Positions 23,856 to 35,734 of a DNA stretch of 64,000 nt are shown one piece after another (within the stretch, counting starts at the first letter, position 1; each line of letters begins with the position of its first letter). The stretch lies in contig JANUWF010001783.1 of the NCBI GenBank assembly GCA_026120185.1, positions 7,965,001-8,029,000 of the forward strand. Reading direction: 5' to 3'. The DNA is from Voacanga thouarsii (taxonomy: Eukaryota > Streptophyta > Magnoliopsida > Gentianales > Apocynaceae). The notes under the pieces were generated by a model. The model saw only the letters and a list, made by a program, of their open reading frames with translations. It had not been told where the DNA came from and did not search any database. Made by a program: the position numbers and the translations under genes.

Positions 23856-25042
23856 TGAAAAACCTTAAAGGGGGTGAATAAGGTTTTTGGCAAACTAAAA
23901 ATTTTCAAGTTATCTAATATATAGAATAAAGATGATCTTCAAGTTTCTTGGATCAACTTTATGGCAACAAAGAAAGCAATCCAAGAAAACCTTAAGAAAT
24001 ATCCAGATTCAGATTAAAGTAAGATATATAATGCAGTTAATGTTGTAAGCTGAGAAATGAGACACAGAATGTATAATAGTTCGATCTACCAAGATCTACA
24101 TCCACTACCTTAAGCTCACACTTAAAGATTTTCAATCAAATTTCATTTACTTAACTTAATGAAATCAAATTGTACCAAATACAAGAGAGGATCACCACAC
24201 TTGATTTTTCAAAACCTCTCAATCAAACAATCAAATCAAGGTTCACCCTAAATGGGTTTTACACCATAACCTTGTAATACAAAAGAGGTTAAATATTAAT
24301 GAAACAATAAATGCTCACTTGTTTGAGCAGATGTGCACCAAGGTACAAAGCACAAATACTTTTACTTTTTTGATACAATTTGAATTCACTTTGAAGCACT
24401 TGATAAAATGAGATTTTTGTTTTCTATAGAGCAAGAGTGTTTCTTAGAAGAATGCCACAAAAATCTTATGTCTAATAATGTTTAGAGGCTTTATATAGAG
24501 CCATAAAGTGAAGTACCAACGACTATAATTTTTTTGTTAAATTTACCTGTATTTTGGACTCATGTTTCGGATGACGATGTATTTAAAAGGTAAGTCAAAA
24601 ATGGCACTTTTTAGGTAGAAATGATTTGACACTATTTATAAGATTTTGGATGAATCTTTTGGATGCAGAATCATCTAAACTATTCAATCCAAAATTTTGA
24701 GATTTTCAGAACTTTGAAATCTTTTTCTTTGTGTGCTTCCAGGTAGAAATCAATTGACTCAAAAGGTAAAGAGACATAGGAATTAACAAGAAATACCTTA
24801 ATAACACTTCCTAGTCTAAAGTCCTTCTATAAGGACTTCTTGGTATACAACCTTATAAGCTTGAACTTCATTTTGATCACCCATACTTGAATTCCGTTGC
24901 TCAATAGTTGCTTAACAATCTTATTTGAATGCCTTAGAAGAATTGAGGTCAAATATGTCCTATCACATATAGATTACACAAGTTAGTTCACATTAATGTT
25001 TATCATAAGTCAAAATATAGGAAAAAGTTCTTAGGGCTAACA
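23856..25042 (-). repeat. Sirevirus 5' LTR
   Basis: The minus-strand start is TGTTAGCCCTAAGAAC and the end is CCTTTAAGGTTTTTCA. It pairs with 14291-15489 and is followed on its outer side by the target duplicate AATAG. Confidence 0.95.
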
Positions 25043-25047
25043 AATAG

Positions 25048-27436
25048 TCTTACTATAACTGAATGCTAGCGTAAACTGGCCTGACTTGTTAGTACTGGCG
25101 CCTCTTCTCGCTAGAGCTCGTCTCTCGAAGGTAGCTGCCTGCTAGGAGACTCGCCCAAACTTTCAGAAGTTAGTACTACAAGCCTACCCTAATTGAGTAT
25201 TCAATACATCTATTACTCGATTTAGGGTGCATACAATTAATTCATTAGAAATGCACATTTACTCAAATATAAAAGTGTAAACTGCTCAAAATAAGTTTAA
25301 AAGTATTTTTGCGTCTTTTAAAACTTTTGCTTGATCAGAACAGGGATTAGTGCACAAAAAGTGGTTTGCCCATATTTGATCAACAAGTTTGCATTTTAGG
25401 AATAACATCACATAGAAACATTAGACTTGTAATTTGTGCAGCATTTATTGAAAGGAGTTATGCAAGGACTTACTTGTCAGATTCACTAGGTAAAGTGCAC
25501 TATTGGGTTGCAGGGATTTGATGTGGACTTGGCTTAATTAGAAATTAAAAACCTAAGATTACCATCTATTTTACTCATAAAATTTATAGTGATAATTATC
25601 TCAGCTTAATGTCCACCACCCTATTCATCAGTTAAATCATCTATCATAATACCCATAGTACATCAACAACCCACACATATGACATAGATCTCACTACTAA
25701 TCATTTGGTCAAACAAATAAATATTGCTTAATGAATAATCTACAACTAATATTAAATGATAAATAAATAGGTCCATGAGTATAGTTAAATAGGAAACTCA
25801 ATAATATTTGATTAAATCGATTAATTAACAAAACCTAATAATTTATGATATGTGTGTGTGTGTGTGTGTGTGTGTACATATTTATTAGCAAACAATATAG
25901 TAAATAAATTAATAAATATGTAGGTTTATGCATCAAATAATAAGAAAGTGTAAATAATAATTGAAAGGGTCTATCAATCAAATATCAATCCTTTTTAATG
26001 TTCAATATCTAGCAAATAAATAGTATATAATAATTTTCTTGTGAATGTCTAATAGTACTAAATAATGAACAGTAGTCCTCTATACAATAGGTAATCAAAG
26101 AAATACATACTCAAATGAATTAATAAAAAATAATTAATTAAGTAAATGACCCTTTAGTCAAAATAGTATATATCAAAACAATGAATATTTGGATAACATC
26201 ATCATATGTACTAGATTAATTTATCAATATAATGACCCTCCAACCATTAGGGTTTCAAAACCAACAACAATAAGAGATAAATATTTTGATGCCCAATCCT
26301 CTATATGCTTCAACCAAATACTAATCATTTTGACATGACCAAAAATAATAATTATCTTAAATATCATCAAGGTTTCGTTATTTTCATCCTATGCGATTCA
26401 AGCAAGAATATCAAGTAAATTATATCATCAATTTCATACGCCACACCATAATCACATCTGTAATTATGGTAATCTTGTTCAACAACTTTATCATAGCAAA
26501 AGGAATATGGCCACATAAGACGTGCTTGTAAGAAAACAACACAACCTCATAGTCCATTCTACTGCATGCTCTAACCCCCATAAAAACTCAACTATTCAAA
26601 ATCCCAGAATTAAAACAAATAGGGGCCAAAAGTAACTTGAGAATAAAGGGGTGGCTTGGCTCTGTCTTGGCAGTCTGCTAGTGTGTTGACAATGGGGAAG
26701 ATATTCCTTCGTGGTTAGTCTTTACTTGGTGACGACTGAGAGCAATAGGTTGCTTCGGTTTCTAGAGGGAGAGTAGATGGTGGCCGAAAGAATTTTTGTG
26801 TGAGTGTCTGTGTGTGTGTCTTTCTTTGGTGGAGAAAGCAAAAGAAGAGTAGGGAGGCCGAGAGAATTTTCTTATGTTTGTGTTAGATGTTTGCTTCGAT
26901 TGGAGAAAGGGTTAGGATAAGGATTTGGTTCCCTTGATAGAGGAGGGAGGAAGACTGATTGATGGGGTTAAGGAGGTGATTGGAATGGTAGGTTTTGGCC
27001 AAGGGGATGGAGGGAGAGGATGGAAGGAAAGTAGAAGAAGGAAGGAAGCTGTTTTCAGTGGTGCTGTGTTTACAGCGGCCGAATGGCCTTGATGGCTTTG
27101 TTGCCTCCGTTTTAGGAGTGAAAGGGAAAGAAAAGGGTAGAGAAAATGGATTTGTTTGTGCTAGAAAAACAGTAAAGCTGAATGGTCTTTGAGCAGTGTA
27201 TATAGTTCAGTAGTGTAGGAGAGTAAGGTAGCCAAGGTTCTTTACTGCTATTTTGTGTAAAAGGCTATTGAATTTGAGCAGCTTAATATGGTTGTGACTG
27301 GACTGTTTTAGTCCATTTGTGCTGAAGAGGATTTGGTCGAAATCCTTGGGTGTTGGCCTTGTGTTTAAAAACTTCCATCCTTGGCTACCTTCTAGCTTTT
27401 GACCAGCACATATAAGGAAAGTGAGAGTTGTGCATG
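25048..27436 (-). repeat. Gypsy LTR, second part, after the Sirevirus
   Basis: Continuation of the LTR cut at 14290. A GC-richer patch (25070-25160) resembles the middle of the chromovirus LTR. A (TG)n tract lies at 25853-25875. A purine-rich stretch (26640-27190), read from the minus strand, is a pyrimidine-rich leader, and a TATA-like CTATATACAC lies at about 27195-27205 just upstream of it in LTR orientation. The 65-codon plus-strand frame at 26995-27192 is antisense to this leader and is probably not a gene. The far LTR end is missing, replaced at 27437. Confidence 0.5.
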
Positions 27437-27890
27437 TTAGGGATATGCCCTACAGTCAATTTATACCTATACCATTGTCGTTATGTATTATGTAATAATA
27501 CGATGCATTTCTTTTCATGAATAGTGCATTTTGTTTTGTGGTTATTAAGTGCGTGACTTGATAGTAAAACCCTACAATGAATACAATGACTATTCTTAAA
27601 CTGTCCCTGATCGATTATTATTAGTGGAATAATAATAAATTAATATTAGTATGTTTGTGACTTGATGACTATGTTTTACTGGTCATGGATATATGTGATA
27701 TCAAGTCAAAACATAAATAAATGTTAGAGAACATTGTGTTGGACATAACCCACTGTGAGAGTATTTCATGGAACATGTCATAAGTACTTTCTAACCATAA
27801 TGATATTAAAAGTTCTTCGACCTAAATTCATTATAGTTTCCTACTTGATAAATTCTATATTTTGACATTGTCTAAAATTGTCTTTACCAG
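27437..27890 (+). repeat. Ty1/copia LTR fragment (Tork/Angela-like)
   Basis: Begins TGTTAGGGATATGCCCTACA, a start typical of some plant copia LTRs, and continues with CTGATCGATTATTATTAGTG and TATGTTTGTGACTTGATGAC, of the same family style. It is truncated at 27891 by another LTR; no internal region or partner LTR is in the window. Confidence 0.45.
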
Positions 27891-28605
27891 TGATAGGATC
27901 TAAATTAGTCATATATTTCTTAGTTATTTGAGGCTATTTTGTGATACATTTTGTTCAATAACTAGTCATATTCCTTCATATTTGAGATTTTACCCTTAAA
28001 AAGGTATTTTGTGCATTATTTCAGATTTTAGGGGTAAAAAAAAGACAAAAACGTCGCTAAACAGAGTAAAGGCTACACCGGCTAGGACAGGGGAACCGGC
28101 GCCGACCATGTGCTACTGGTACACATTTTGAACCGATAAAAAAAACCAGTGAAACAGTGTTGAACAGAACACAACCGACGTCGGTTAGGAGGCTAGAGGC
28201 GGCGCCGGCTGCACTATGGAAGGATTGATGTGAAAATCAAGAAAAATCAGCGAATGACTGGAGAGACAGACACAACCGACGCCGGCTGTACCTTGATACT
28301 GAGGTAGTGCCTCGATTTTTGTTTACATTTTTTGGCAATTTGCAGAGTTTTAGTATTTTTCCTATTTCTAATCGGCCAGAAACCGTAGAGGAACGAAATT
28401 AAGCACTTCTAAAGCCTATAATAAAGAGAAAACACAAGGAAAAGGGGAGGATTCGCAGATCCAAACAGAAAATCACTCAAATTAAATGAGGAATTCATCA
28501 ATTCAAGGAGGATTGTGCAAGAGGGTCTACGAAGAAAGAAGAAGGAGGCTTATCTATGAATGCTTTCTTTTAACTTTGTTTTCTTTTTCTTGAACAATGA
28601 GTTTA
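27891..28605 (+). repeat. Partial Athila-like LTR (copy 1)
   Basis: Starts TGATAGGATCTAAATTAG and is homologous over its first ~400 bp to the solo LTR at 34172-35240 (shared CATTTTGTTCAATAACTAGT, TTTGAGATTTTACC). It contains repeated GC-rich cores (CCGGCGCCG, GGCGCCGGC, GACGCCGGC) at about 28090, 28198 and 28278. Further on it has leader-like purine-rich sequence (28440-28560). It stops abruptly at 28605, where the chromovirus LTR resumes. Confidence 0.65.
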
Positions 28606-29941
28606 TTTTCCTTTAGCCTTTAGCACTTTGCAACCATTAATTCATTCAATCCTCCTTCAAATCATCCTTAATTTTGAATTTCCATATTCCCAGTAGCTCA
28701 CAAAAATCACACTTATTTAATATAAATTCATCTCTTCTAATCAAAAGCTAGTTTGAACCATTTTTTTCTAACCAGGTAAATTCCATTTTTACTCTACTTT
28801 GATCATCACCTCTTCAACCAAAAATAAGCCTTCAAGCTACCATAATTATTCAATTCTTCCTTACACAAAACATCATTCAAAGGCCCCTTAGGCAGCTGGC
28901 ACATATACAAGCATGTATAAAGTTCATACACAAAAGTTCACAACCCTTAGCTTTGATCCGAAATCAATATATAAAAGTCATGTTTTTATGTTCAAATTCA
29001 CATAGTCATAGTCATCATTCACCCAACAACAACTTTAATTCAAGCAAGGTAACGTTTTACCTTATATTTGAGGCTATTTGGTGTAATTTTACTCCAAGAA
29101 CACACACTTTTTTCTTTCTCTCTCCTTTTTCTTTTTCTCTTGGTTTTTCTCATCCCTTTCTTTCTTATTTCCTCTTGTTTTTCTTTCTCCAAGGCTGGAA
29201 GAAAATATGGCTATAAATCAACCTTTTCACCGCCATTCTTTATAAAAAAATTGGCTAAGAAATATTAAATCAATTAATTGTATAGTGGCTAATGTATAGG
29301 TGTGTTCCAATGAAAAATTTACACATCAACCACTTTTATTTTCTCCACAAAAATTCCTTTATTTCTTCTTGCAAGGCCAACGAAATTCTTGGTCAATTTT
29401 CAGCCATTCATTCATCTTCTCTTGGTCTAAATATTGACCAATTATATTGCTTAAGTCCTTAGTCAAGTGGGACCACGAGTGATGTGTTCCAATCACAAAA
29501 TTACATATCATTCTTCATTTATTTTGCAAAAGCTTATTTAAGGAGTCTTGCATATATGAATCTTTTATGCATCCTCTTATTATTTGACACTTGTCCTTGG
29601 CCACCAATCACAAGAAGCCACACGTTCTATTTTCAACCGCATTTTCCTATTTTCTTCAGAAATAACCAAAACTGGATCCGTAACGAAAAAATATTTTATT
29701 TCACCAATCAACTCAAAAAATTCCACTAAATTTATTGGTAACACTTAAATTCTTTAATTCCTTCTCTACTTGGTCAACTTTACTGTCAAAGTCGCGAGCG
29801 CGGTTAAAATGATGAAAATGCCCCCCAATACCCCGGGTAGCATAATTCACACCAAAGCGTGCGTTTCGTCGTACTGATCAATTTCTCTTTTCAAAGTACC
29901 TTAAAAAGTAGCCAATTGAAAGTAAAAGACAGGGTGTTACA
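28606..29941 (-). repeat. Chromovirus 3' LTR, truncated (U3 part only)
   Basis: Homologous to 38293-39804 of the 5' LTR. The minus-strand start TGTAACACCCTG is preceded by the polypurine tract. The inner ~2.5 kb of the LTR is missing and is replaced by the Athila-like LTR ending at 28605. Here the (CA)n tract is only about four units, against thirteen in the other copy. Confidence 0.85.
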
Positions 29942-29956
29942 TTCTCCCCTCATTAC
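29942..29956 (-). other. Chromovirus polypurine tract
   Basis: Minus strand TAATGAGGGGAGAA directly precedes TGTAACACCC of the 3' LTR. Confidence 0.8.
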
Positions 29957-29989
29957 AAAAAATTTCGTCCTTGAAATTAGCTTACTCTT

Positions 29990-32900
29990 GAAATAAACTT
30001 GGGTACTTTTCAACATCTTCGCTTTCGTTTTCCCAAGTTGCATCTTACACAAAATAATGATTCCATGATACTTGTACAAGTGAAATTTTCTCATTCCGCA
30101 ATTCCTTTTCAGCATATTACAAGATGTTAATAGGCTTGTCCTCATTCTTCAAGCTTAGAGTCATCTCAATGGGTTTTTCATTCAAAATTTGGGCAGGATC
30201 AATTACATACTTTCGAAGTTGGGGTACATAAAACACGATGTGAATAACTTGAAGTTCTACTAGTACCAATCGATAGGCTACTTTCTCAATCCTCTCAACA
30301 ATAGGGAATGATCCAGCGTACCTAAATGCCAATTTCTTTTCTTGTTCTTTGGGTCACAATTGTCGTTGTAGAGCCAACTTCAAGAATACATGATCCCCTT
30401 CAGTAAATTCCAAATCTCACATACGTCGATCCACATAACTTTTCTGTCTACTCTATGCTACTTCTAGCTTGGTTTTGATCATCTCTACAGCCTAGCGGAC
30501 CTCTTCAAGATCAAAAGTATCCTGTTCACCCATTCTCTATCCTAAATTTTTCCAATATAATAGGGACTGACATTTTCTTCCATATAAAGCTTCAAACGGG
30601 GCCATTCCAATTTGTATGCAAATTCTGCATACGCTAACTTATCAATCCACTTAGTTCCAAAATCTAAAGCACAGGTCCTCAACATGTTTTTCAAAGCTCT
30701 ATTCACTCGCTTTGTCTGTCCATTCGTGTGTAGGTGCGCTACTATACTGAACTTTATTGTGGTCCCATACCTCTATTGCAGCTTAATCCAAAACTTTGGG
30801 GTAAATCTAAGATCTCGATCTGACACAATACTAGGGGATACTCATGAAGTCTGATTACTTCCTCCATATAGATTTTACTTAACTTCTCTAAGAAATTCCA
30901 TTAATTAATAGGAATGAAATAAGCAGACTTAGTTAGTCAATCCATTATCACCCAAATAGTATCACGCCGATCTACTATCATAAGTAATCTTGTAATGAGG
31001 TCTATAGTAATTTCATCCCATTTTCACGATGAAGTAGATAATGGTTGTAACCCTCTAGGCCGTTGTTAACTGGCTTTCTTTTACTGACAAATTAAACATC
31101 TTATCTCATCGCATATTGTTTCAGAATTCAATACTGACCCCAGTAGCAATTAATCCCATTATTGTCCTTTCGGAACTCATCTCCTCCTGTATTCGCCTTC
31201 TTCTACACTAACTTTTGCACTCTTCATCTTTATCTTACTCTCTCTTCAACTGTTGTAGGAAGGCAGGTTGAATGGAAGTGTTACTTATCCTTATTTCTCT
31301 GCCTACAGCAAATAGTTCTAATTCCAAAATTTGTAACATCCGAAGAGCTGATAAATTTACCTTTCTACTAAGGGTATTTACTATTGTATTTGCTTTTCCA
31401 GAATGATATTTAATTGGACATTAAAATTCTTCTAAAAATTCCATGCATCAACTTTGCCTTATGTTCGAATCCTTTTGAGTAAAAATATACTTCAAACTTT
31501 TGTGGTCGGGGAAGATTTCTAACTTAGCCTCACACAAATAATATCTCCACTCCAAAAGGGCAAACACAATAGCAACTAACTCCAAATCATATGTAATGTA
31601 ATTCTTCTCATGAGGTTTCCACTTCCTAGAGACATAAGTTATCACATTTCTCTCCTGCATCAATACTCGTCTCAATCCTTCCTTTAATACATATGTGTAC
31701 TCCTCATAAGGCTTGTCCATCATTGGCAATGTTAAAATAAGAGCATAGCTTAATCCTTTTCTCAACTCCTAGAATTTTCCCTCACATTTTCTAGTCCTAA
31801 CATAAGGAACTTTCTTTTAGGTGAGTCGACTCAAAGTAAAGATATCTTAGAAAATTTCTTAGTAAATCTCTAATAATATCCTGTAAATCCTAGAAAACAT
31901 CATATTCAATCAGAATCTCAGGACGTTTTCAATTCATCACTGCTTCGACTTTTGCAGGATCTATTGTACTCGCGACTTTGGATTCACATGTTCCAAGAAT
32001 GCTACTTCTTGTAGCCAAGACTCACACTTACTGAATTTTGTATATAGTTTGGTCTCTCTTAACTTTCCTAATTCTTTTTGAAGATTATTGTTCATGATCT
32101 TAGGGATCTTTGGAGTACACCAGAATGTCATCTATAAATATAGCCACAAAATTGGGCCGAAATGTCCGGTGCCTTAGATCTATGAAACAGCAGGTATTAG
32201 TGACACTAAAGGGGCATCACTACAAACTCAAAAGGTCCATATCATGTTAAATACAGTTTTCAGCATATTTTCTTCCCGAATCTAAACTTAGTAATATCCT
32301 TACCTCAAAGTCTAACTCTGAGAATCATCCTGCTCTTTGTAACCGATCAAACAATTCATCAATCATGGGTAATAGATATTTATTCTTTATCATTACTGCA
32401 TTTAACCTCACAAATCTATATACGTCCGTGGTGACTCAACTTTCTTTCTAACAAGCAAGATAGGTACTCCCCAAAGTGAAGTACTAGGTTGAATGAATTC
32501 TTGCTCCATTAATTCTTGTACTTATTTCTTAAGCTCCTGCAATTCTGTAGGTGTCATTCAATAAGGAGTTCTTGAAATTGGTTCTACTAATGTCACTAAC
32601 TCAATAGAAATTCTACTTCTCTCTTCAGTGGTAATTCCTTCAATTTCACTAGAAAAATATCTAAATACTCATCATAACAAGAACTTCTTCGGGTTTCTTA
32701 ACCCCTCCTGGTTTATTAATTATATAAAACAAGTACCTAGTACACTTTTTTTTTTTTAAATTATCTTCCGGGCTTTGAGTCCTAATATGCAAGTATTACT
32801 TTTCTTCCCAGCTTCGTCTACAATTTTCAATATAGGTTTTCAGGCTGACAAAATTGTACTACTTTATATCTACAGTCAACTTGATTATGATACTGGGATA

Positions 32901-33690
32901 GCTAATCCATGCCTAAGAGAGCATCTTAGTCCTCTATGGGCAGACATACCAAATCTCCTCCAAAATTTTATTTCCTACCAAGATCTTACATTCCTTATGT
33001 ACTTTTTTACTATTTATGTACTTTCCCAATGGGGTACTGACAAGCATTTTTTATGAAGTTTCTTCCCCCTTTTTATTCCCATAGCGTTAAGAAATACAAT
33101 GGCAACAAAGGAATGCGTAGAACCGTGACCTACCAATGCTTTAGCATCATGATTTAAAATTAAGGAGTGTACATTTCATTACTGTAACATGATCATCCAT
33201 CTTTTTCGATACAACCACTTGAGTATTTACTTAGTTTAGCAGATCCAACTCTAGGGGTAGAAGCTTGTCTCTAGTTTTGACCACTGCCTCTGATTGTTTC
33301 TTCCTAGTTAACTTCATCCTCCCATCCTTCGGAAGTGAGAGAAATTGAAATTTTTATGCCCTTCCTTTCTACAGTTAAAACATCTAAAAGAGGGTTGTCC
33401 TCCAATTGAGCCTCCCCTCCTCTGCATCTTTCCTTTCTTCTGCCATCGAGGTTCTCCAGATCTTTTCTGACTCATACCCTGAAATTCACTTCGATTTCTC
33501 CTCCTCATATTCTCATTTATTCTAGCATTCTTATTAGCTCTAATAATAGTCCCAGCCATTCGTTGAATGGTATCAACCATTTTCTAGAAGGTTTAGAACA
33601 TAAAATAATCCAAATTCATAAGGTGGGAACCTTCCACAGGCGATTCCTCCACCATTGGTTTAGGGTTATGTTGTGTAGTTCACGATGATC
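29990..33690 (-). pseudogene. Chromovirus gag C-terminus and pol, heavily decayed
   Basis: From the minus-strand 5' side: Gag C-terminus with a zinc-knuckle remnant CFNCRKEGH whose last cysteine is lost (33314-33580); protease region with LVSTPLGKYINSKKVHKEC (about 33000-33060); the pre-RT motif FQGLPPEREVEF (about 32620-32660); RT start LQELKKQVQELMEQEFIQPS (about 32480-32560); a broken RT catalytic region (about 32120-32160); RNase H with EKNYITYDLELVAIVFALLE and FPDHKSLKYIFTQKD (31448-31640); integrase remnants (30340-31440); C-terminal integrase VAYRLVLVELQVIHIVFYVP, QLRKYVIDP (30117-30332) and a chromodomain-like tail (RKFHLYKYHG, about 30050-30080). Stops and shifts are frequent, so no functional protein is expected. 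Confidence 0.85.
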
Positions 33691-33899
33691 ATCTAAAGTT
33701 CATTTAGGGGATATCTGTACAATTTATACAATTTTGCTAGTAAAACGATATATCATAACTCAAGAATAGACACAAAAGAGCTATAGTGCACATAGTAGGA
33801 TCATAAGATATATTCATTCTCATCAAACACAAGGCCAGTACAATATTCGTGTGCTAAGCACACAGTTATATACACTAGCCGAACTATACATATTCTACT

Positions 33900-35661
33900 A
33901 CACATATCCACATCTCATCCTCCTAGTCATCGTCATCACTATCTGAAACGGGAGGTTTTGAGTTAGTAGAAATCGTATAGGATTCGGCTATATTAAATCC
34001 TTCACCTTCATCCGCATCAGGGTGCAACTAAGCTAATATGTCTGAGTCTATCTCTAATTCTTCCTCGTACTCCTCGACTATAGCTACCTTTACCTCGAGT
34101 ACCTTCTAATCTCTTCCTATCTCAACATCCTCCAAATATAACATCTCATCTTCTAATACTCCCGGAGTATCTGACAGAGGCTAAATGAGTTATATTTTTC
34201 TTAGTTATTTGAGATTTTTTTGTAATACATTTTGTTCAATAACTAGTCATATTCTTTTATATTTGAGATTTTACCATTGAAAAGGTATTTTGTTTATTAT
34301 TTCAGATTTTTTGGGTAAAACGAAGCAAAAACATCACGAAACAGATTAGAGGCGGTGCCAATTGGGACAGAGGAACCAACGCCGGCCATGCACTGGTTGC
34401 ACGAACTTCGAAACGAAGAAAAAATTGGTAAAATAGAGCATAACAGAATGGAACTGGCGCCGGCTGCATTTTGGAATACGTTGTGCGGAATTCAAGAAAA
34501 AAATTGGCGAACAATTGGAGAAACAGAACACAACTAGCGCCGGCTCCGAGAGCTAAAACGGCGCCGGCTGTGCCCTGAAGTTAAGGCGGTGCTTGCTTGG
34601 AAAAGGGGTTGATGGTGGTTTCAATTCATTGATTTCATATTTGTTGTCTTTTAACTTGCTTGGAAAAGGGGTTAATTGCTAAGAACAAGGTAATTAAAGG
34701 TTAATTAACGTCTGTCAGGAATGGATTCATTAGTTAATTTCATGTTTTAAGTTTGCCAAAAATGGAAATTTAATTAAAGGATTGTGTTTAATATATCTTT
34801 TGGGTAAGACTGGTTGAGACAGAAATGTGATGCTAAGTTATCTAGAAGATAGGGATTCATGGATTGGAAAAGAATTGAGTCGACTTTAATCCTTCATGAT
34901 GCCAAGAGAGTGATTTGTTATGATAATGATTAGGTACTTTAAGATTATATTTGTCAGAACAATGGTTTGAGTAGCATACTTCTCAATCCTTGACATGTAT
35001 ATATATATATTTTATTTTCTTTTATTTCTTTTTCACTTTATCGAGTCAGTAAAATAATGAAAGAAGAGTGATTAATGCATACTTGTTTCTTGAGGATCGA
35101 CACTCGTTTGAACCCTATGCTATGTTAATGATGAGTACGTTTGCTCACATGTGTAATTTGTGATTTAACGTTTTAATTTAAACTTGATTGGGAATGTGTT
35201 TATTTTTATATGATTTTTATACCTAAATCCATACGTATCAATATCCCCACCAAATTCCTTTTTATTATCCTCAGACAATACTACACCATCGGGGACACTA
35301 TTTCCTCATCACTATTCTGTTAGCGTGGTTCAATGTCGCCATCAATTTTATCAAAATCGCCACCCATCTCCTCATGCGGTGATGATGTCCTCTCGGGAGT
35401 AGGTGTCCATTCCAGACTGAGGTCTCGCGTAAATAAGGTAATGATAGACACTATAGGGTCAAATGTGCTCCTAGTAAGATAGGGTGTATGAAGGCGTCCA
35501 GGGTCGGATCTTGTCAAAGTGAAATGTTCTAGCACACCTGCTAGGTGGATAATCCTAATCCTCCCAGATCTTTTCACACCCAAATGCTCATCTATCTCTT
35601 TCTTCCCATCATCGCTATACTCATCCGTTGGGCACTTACCCTTATCATTCCTATCCATCAT
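33900..35661 (-). pseudogene. Acidic ORF upstream of chromovirus gag, split by a solo LTR
   Basis: The first part (35320-35661) starts MMDRNDKGKCPTDEYSDD and contains HLAGVLEHFTLTRSDPGRLH. The second part (about 33900-34170) is acidic (VEEYEEELEIDSDI, HPDADEGEGF). The two pieces lie on either side of the 34172-35240 insertion and look like one original frame between the primer site and gag. Its function is unknown. Most of the usual N-terminal Gag between it and the knuckle is missing or unrecognisable (33690-33900). Confidence 0.5.
34172..35240 (+). repeat. Solo LTR, Athila-like (copy 2)
   Basis: A 1,069-bp LTR starting TGACAGAGGCTAAATGAG and ending CCATACGTATCA. Flanks are GTATC on the left and ATATC on the right, a 5-bp target duplication with one change. 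It is homologous in its first ~400 bp to 27891-28605. It contains GC cores (CGCCGGC, GGCGCCGGC) at about 34380, 34457, 34537 and 34562, and a ~20-bp element CTTGCTTGGAAAAGGGGTT duplicated 71 bp apart (about 34588 and 34659). No internal region remains, so LTR-LTR recombination removed the element. Confidence 0.8.
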
Positions 35662-35720
35662 ACATCAACAATGAAAGAGTTCTATCAATCCCTATAACGA
35701 TACCACAGTTATATAAACCT

Positions 35721-35734
35721 AGGCTCTGATACCA
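35721..35734 (-). other. Chromovirus primer binding site
   Basis: Minus strand TGGTATCAGAGCCT, two bases inside the 5' LTR. Perfect match to the initiator tRNA-Met type site. Confidence 0.9.

Larger units (their letters stand above)
14291..25042 (-). mobile_element. Complete Ty1/copia Sirevirus-type retrotransposon
   Basis: A 10,752-bp element with LTRs at 14291-15489 and 23856-25042 and a 5-bp target duplication AATAG (14286-14290 and 25043-25047). The minus-strand order is 5' LTR, tRNA-Met primer site, gag, protease-integrase-RT-RNase H (copia order), envelope-like ORF, polypurine tract, 3' LTR. The >10-kb size, the gag with a long coiled coil and two knuckles, the ORF downstream of pol and the repeated polypurine tract fit the Sirevirus lineage. 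All ORFs carry stops or frameshifts. The LTRs differ by roughly 8% over the first ~190 bp by eye count, so it is not recent. Confidence 0.93.

Noticed and set aside
26995..27192. Plus-strand 65-codon frame starting MAKGMEGEDGRKVEEGRKL
   Set aside because: It lies antisense to the pyrimidine-rich leader of a minus-strand LTR; composition bias explains it and no family is recognised.
28953..29268. Phe/Ser-rich plus-strand frames, repeated at 38749-38952
   Set aside because: They lie in the U3 part of the two chromovirus LTRs and differ between copies by frame changes; they are LTR sequence, not genes.
35721..35734. TGGTATCAGAGCC motifs (also at 23843 and 56703) considered as tRNA genes
   Set aside because: They are isolated 3'-end complements placed next to LTRs or a viral leader, i.e. 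primer sites; no cloverleaf surrounds them.
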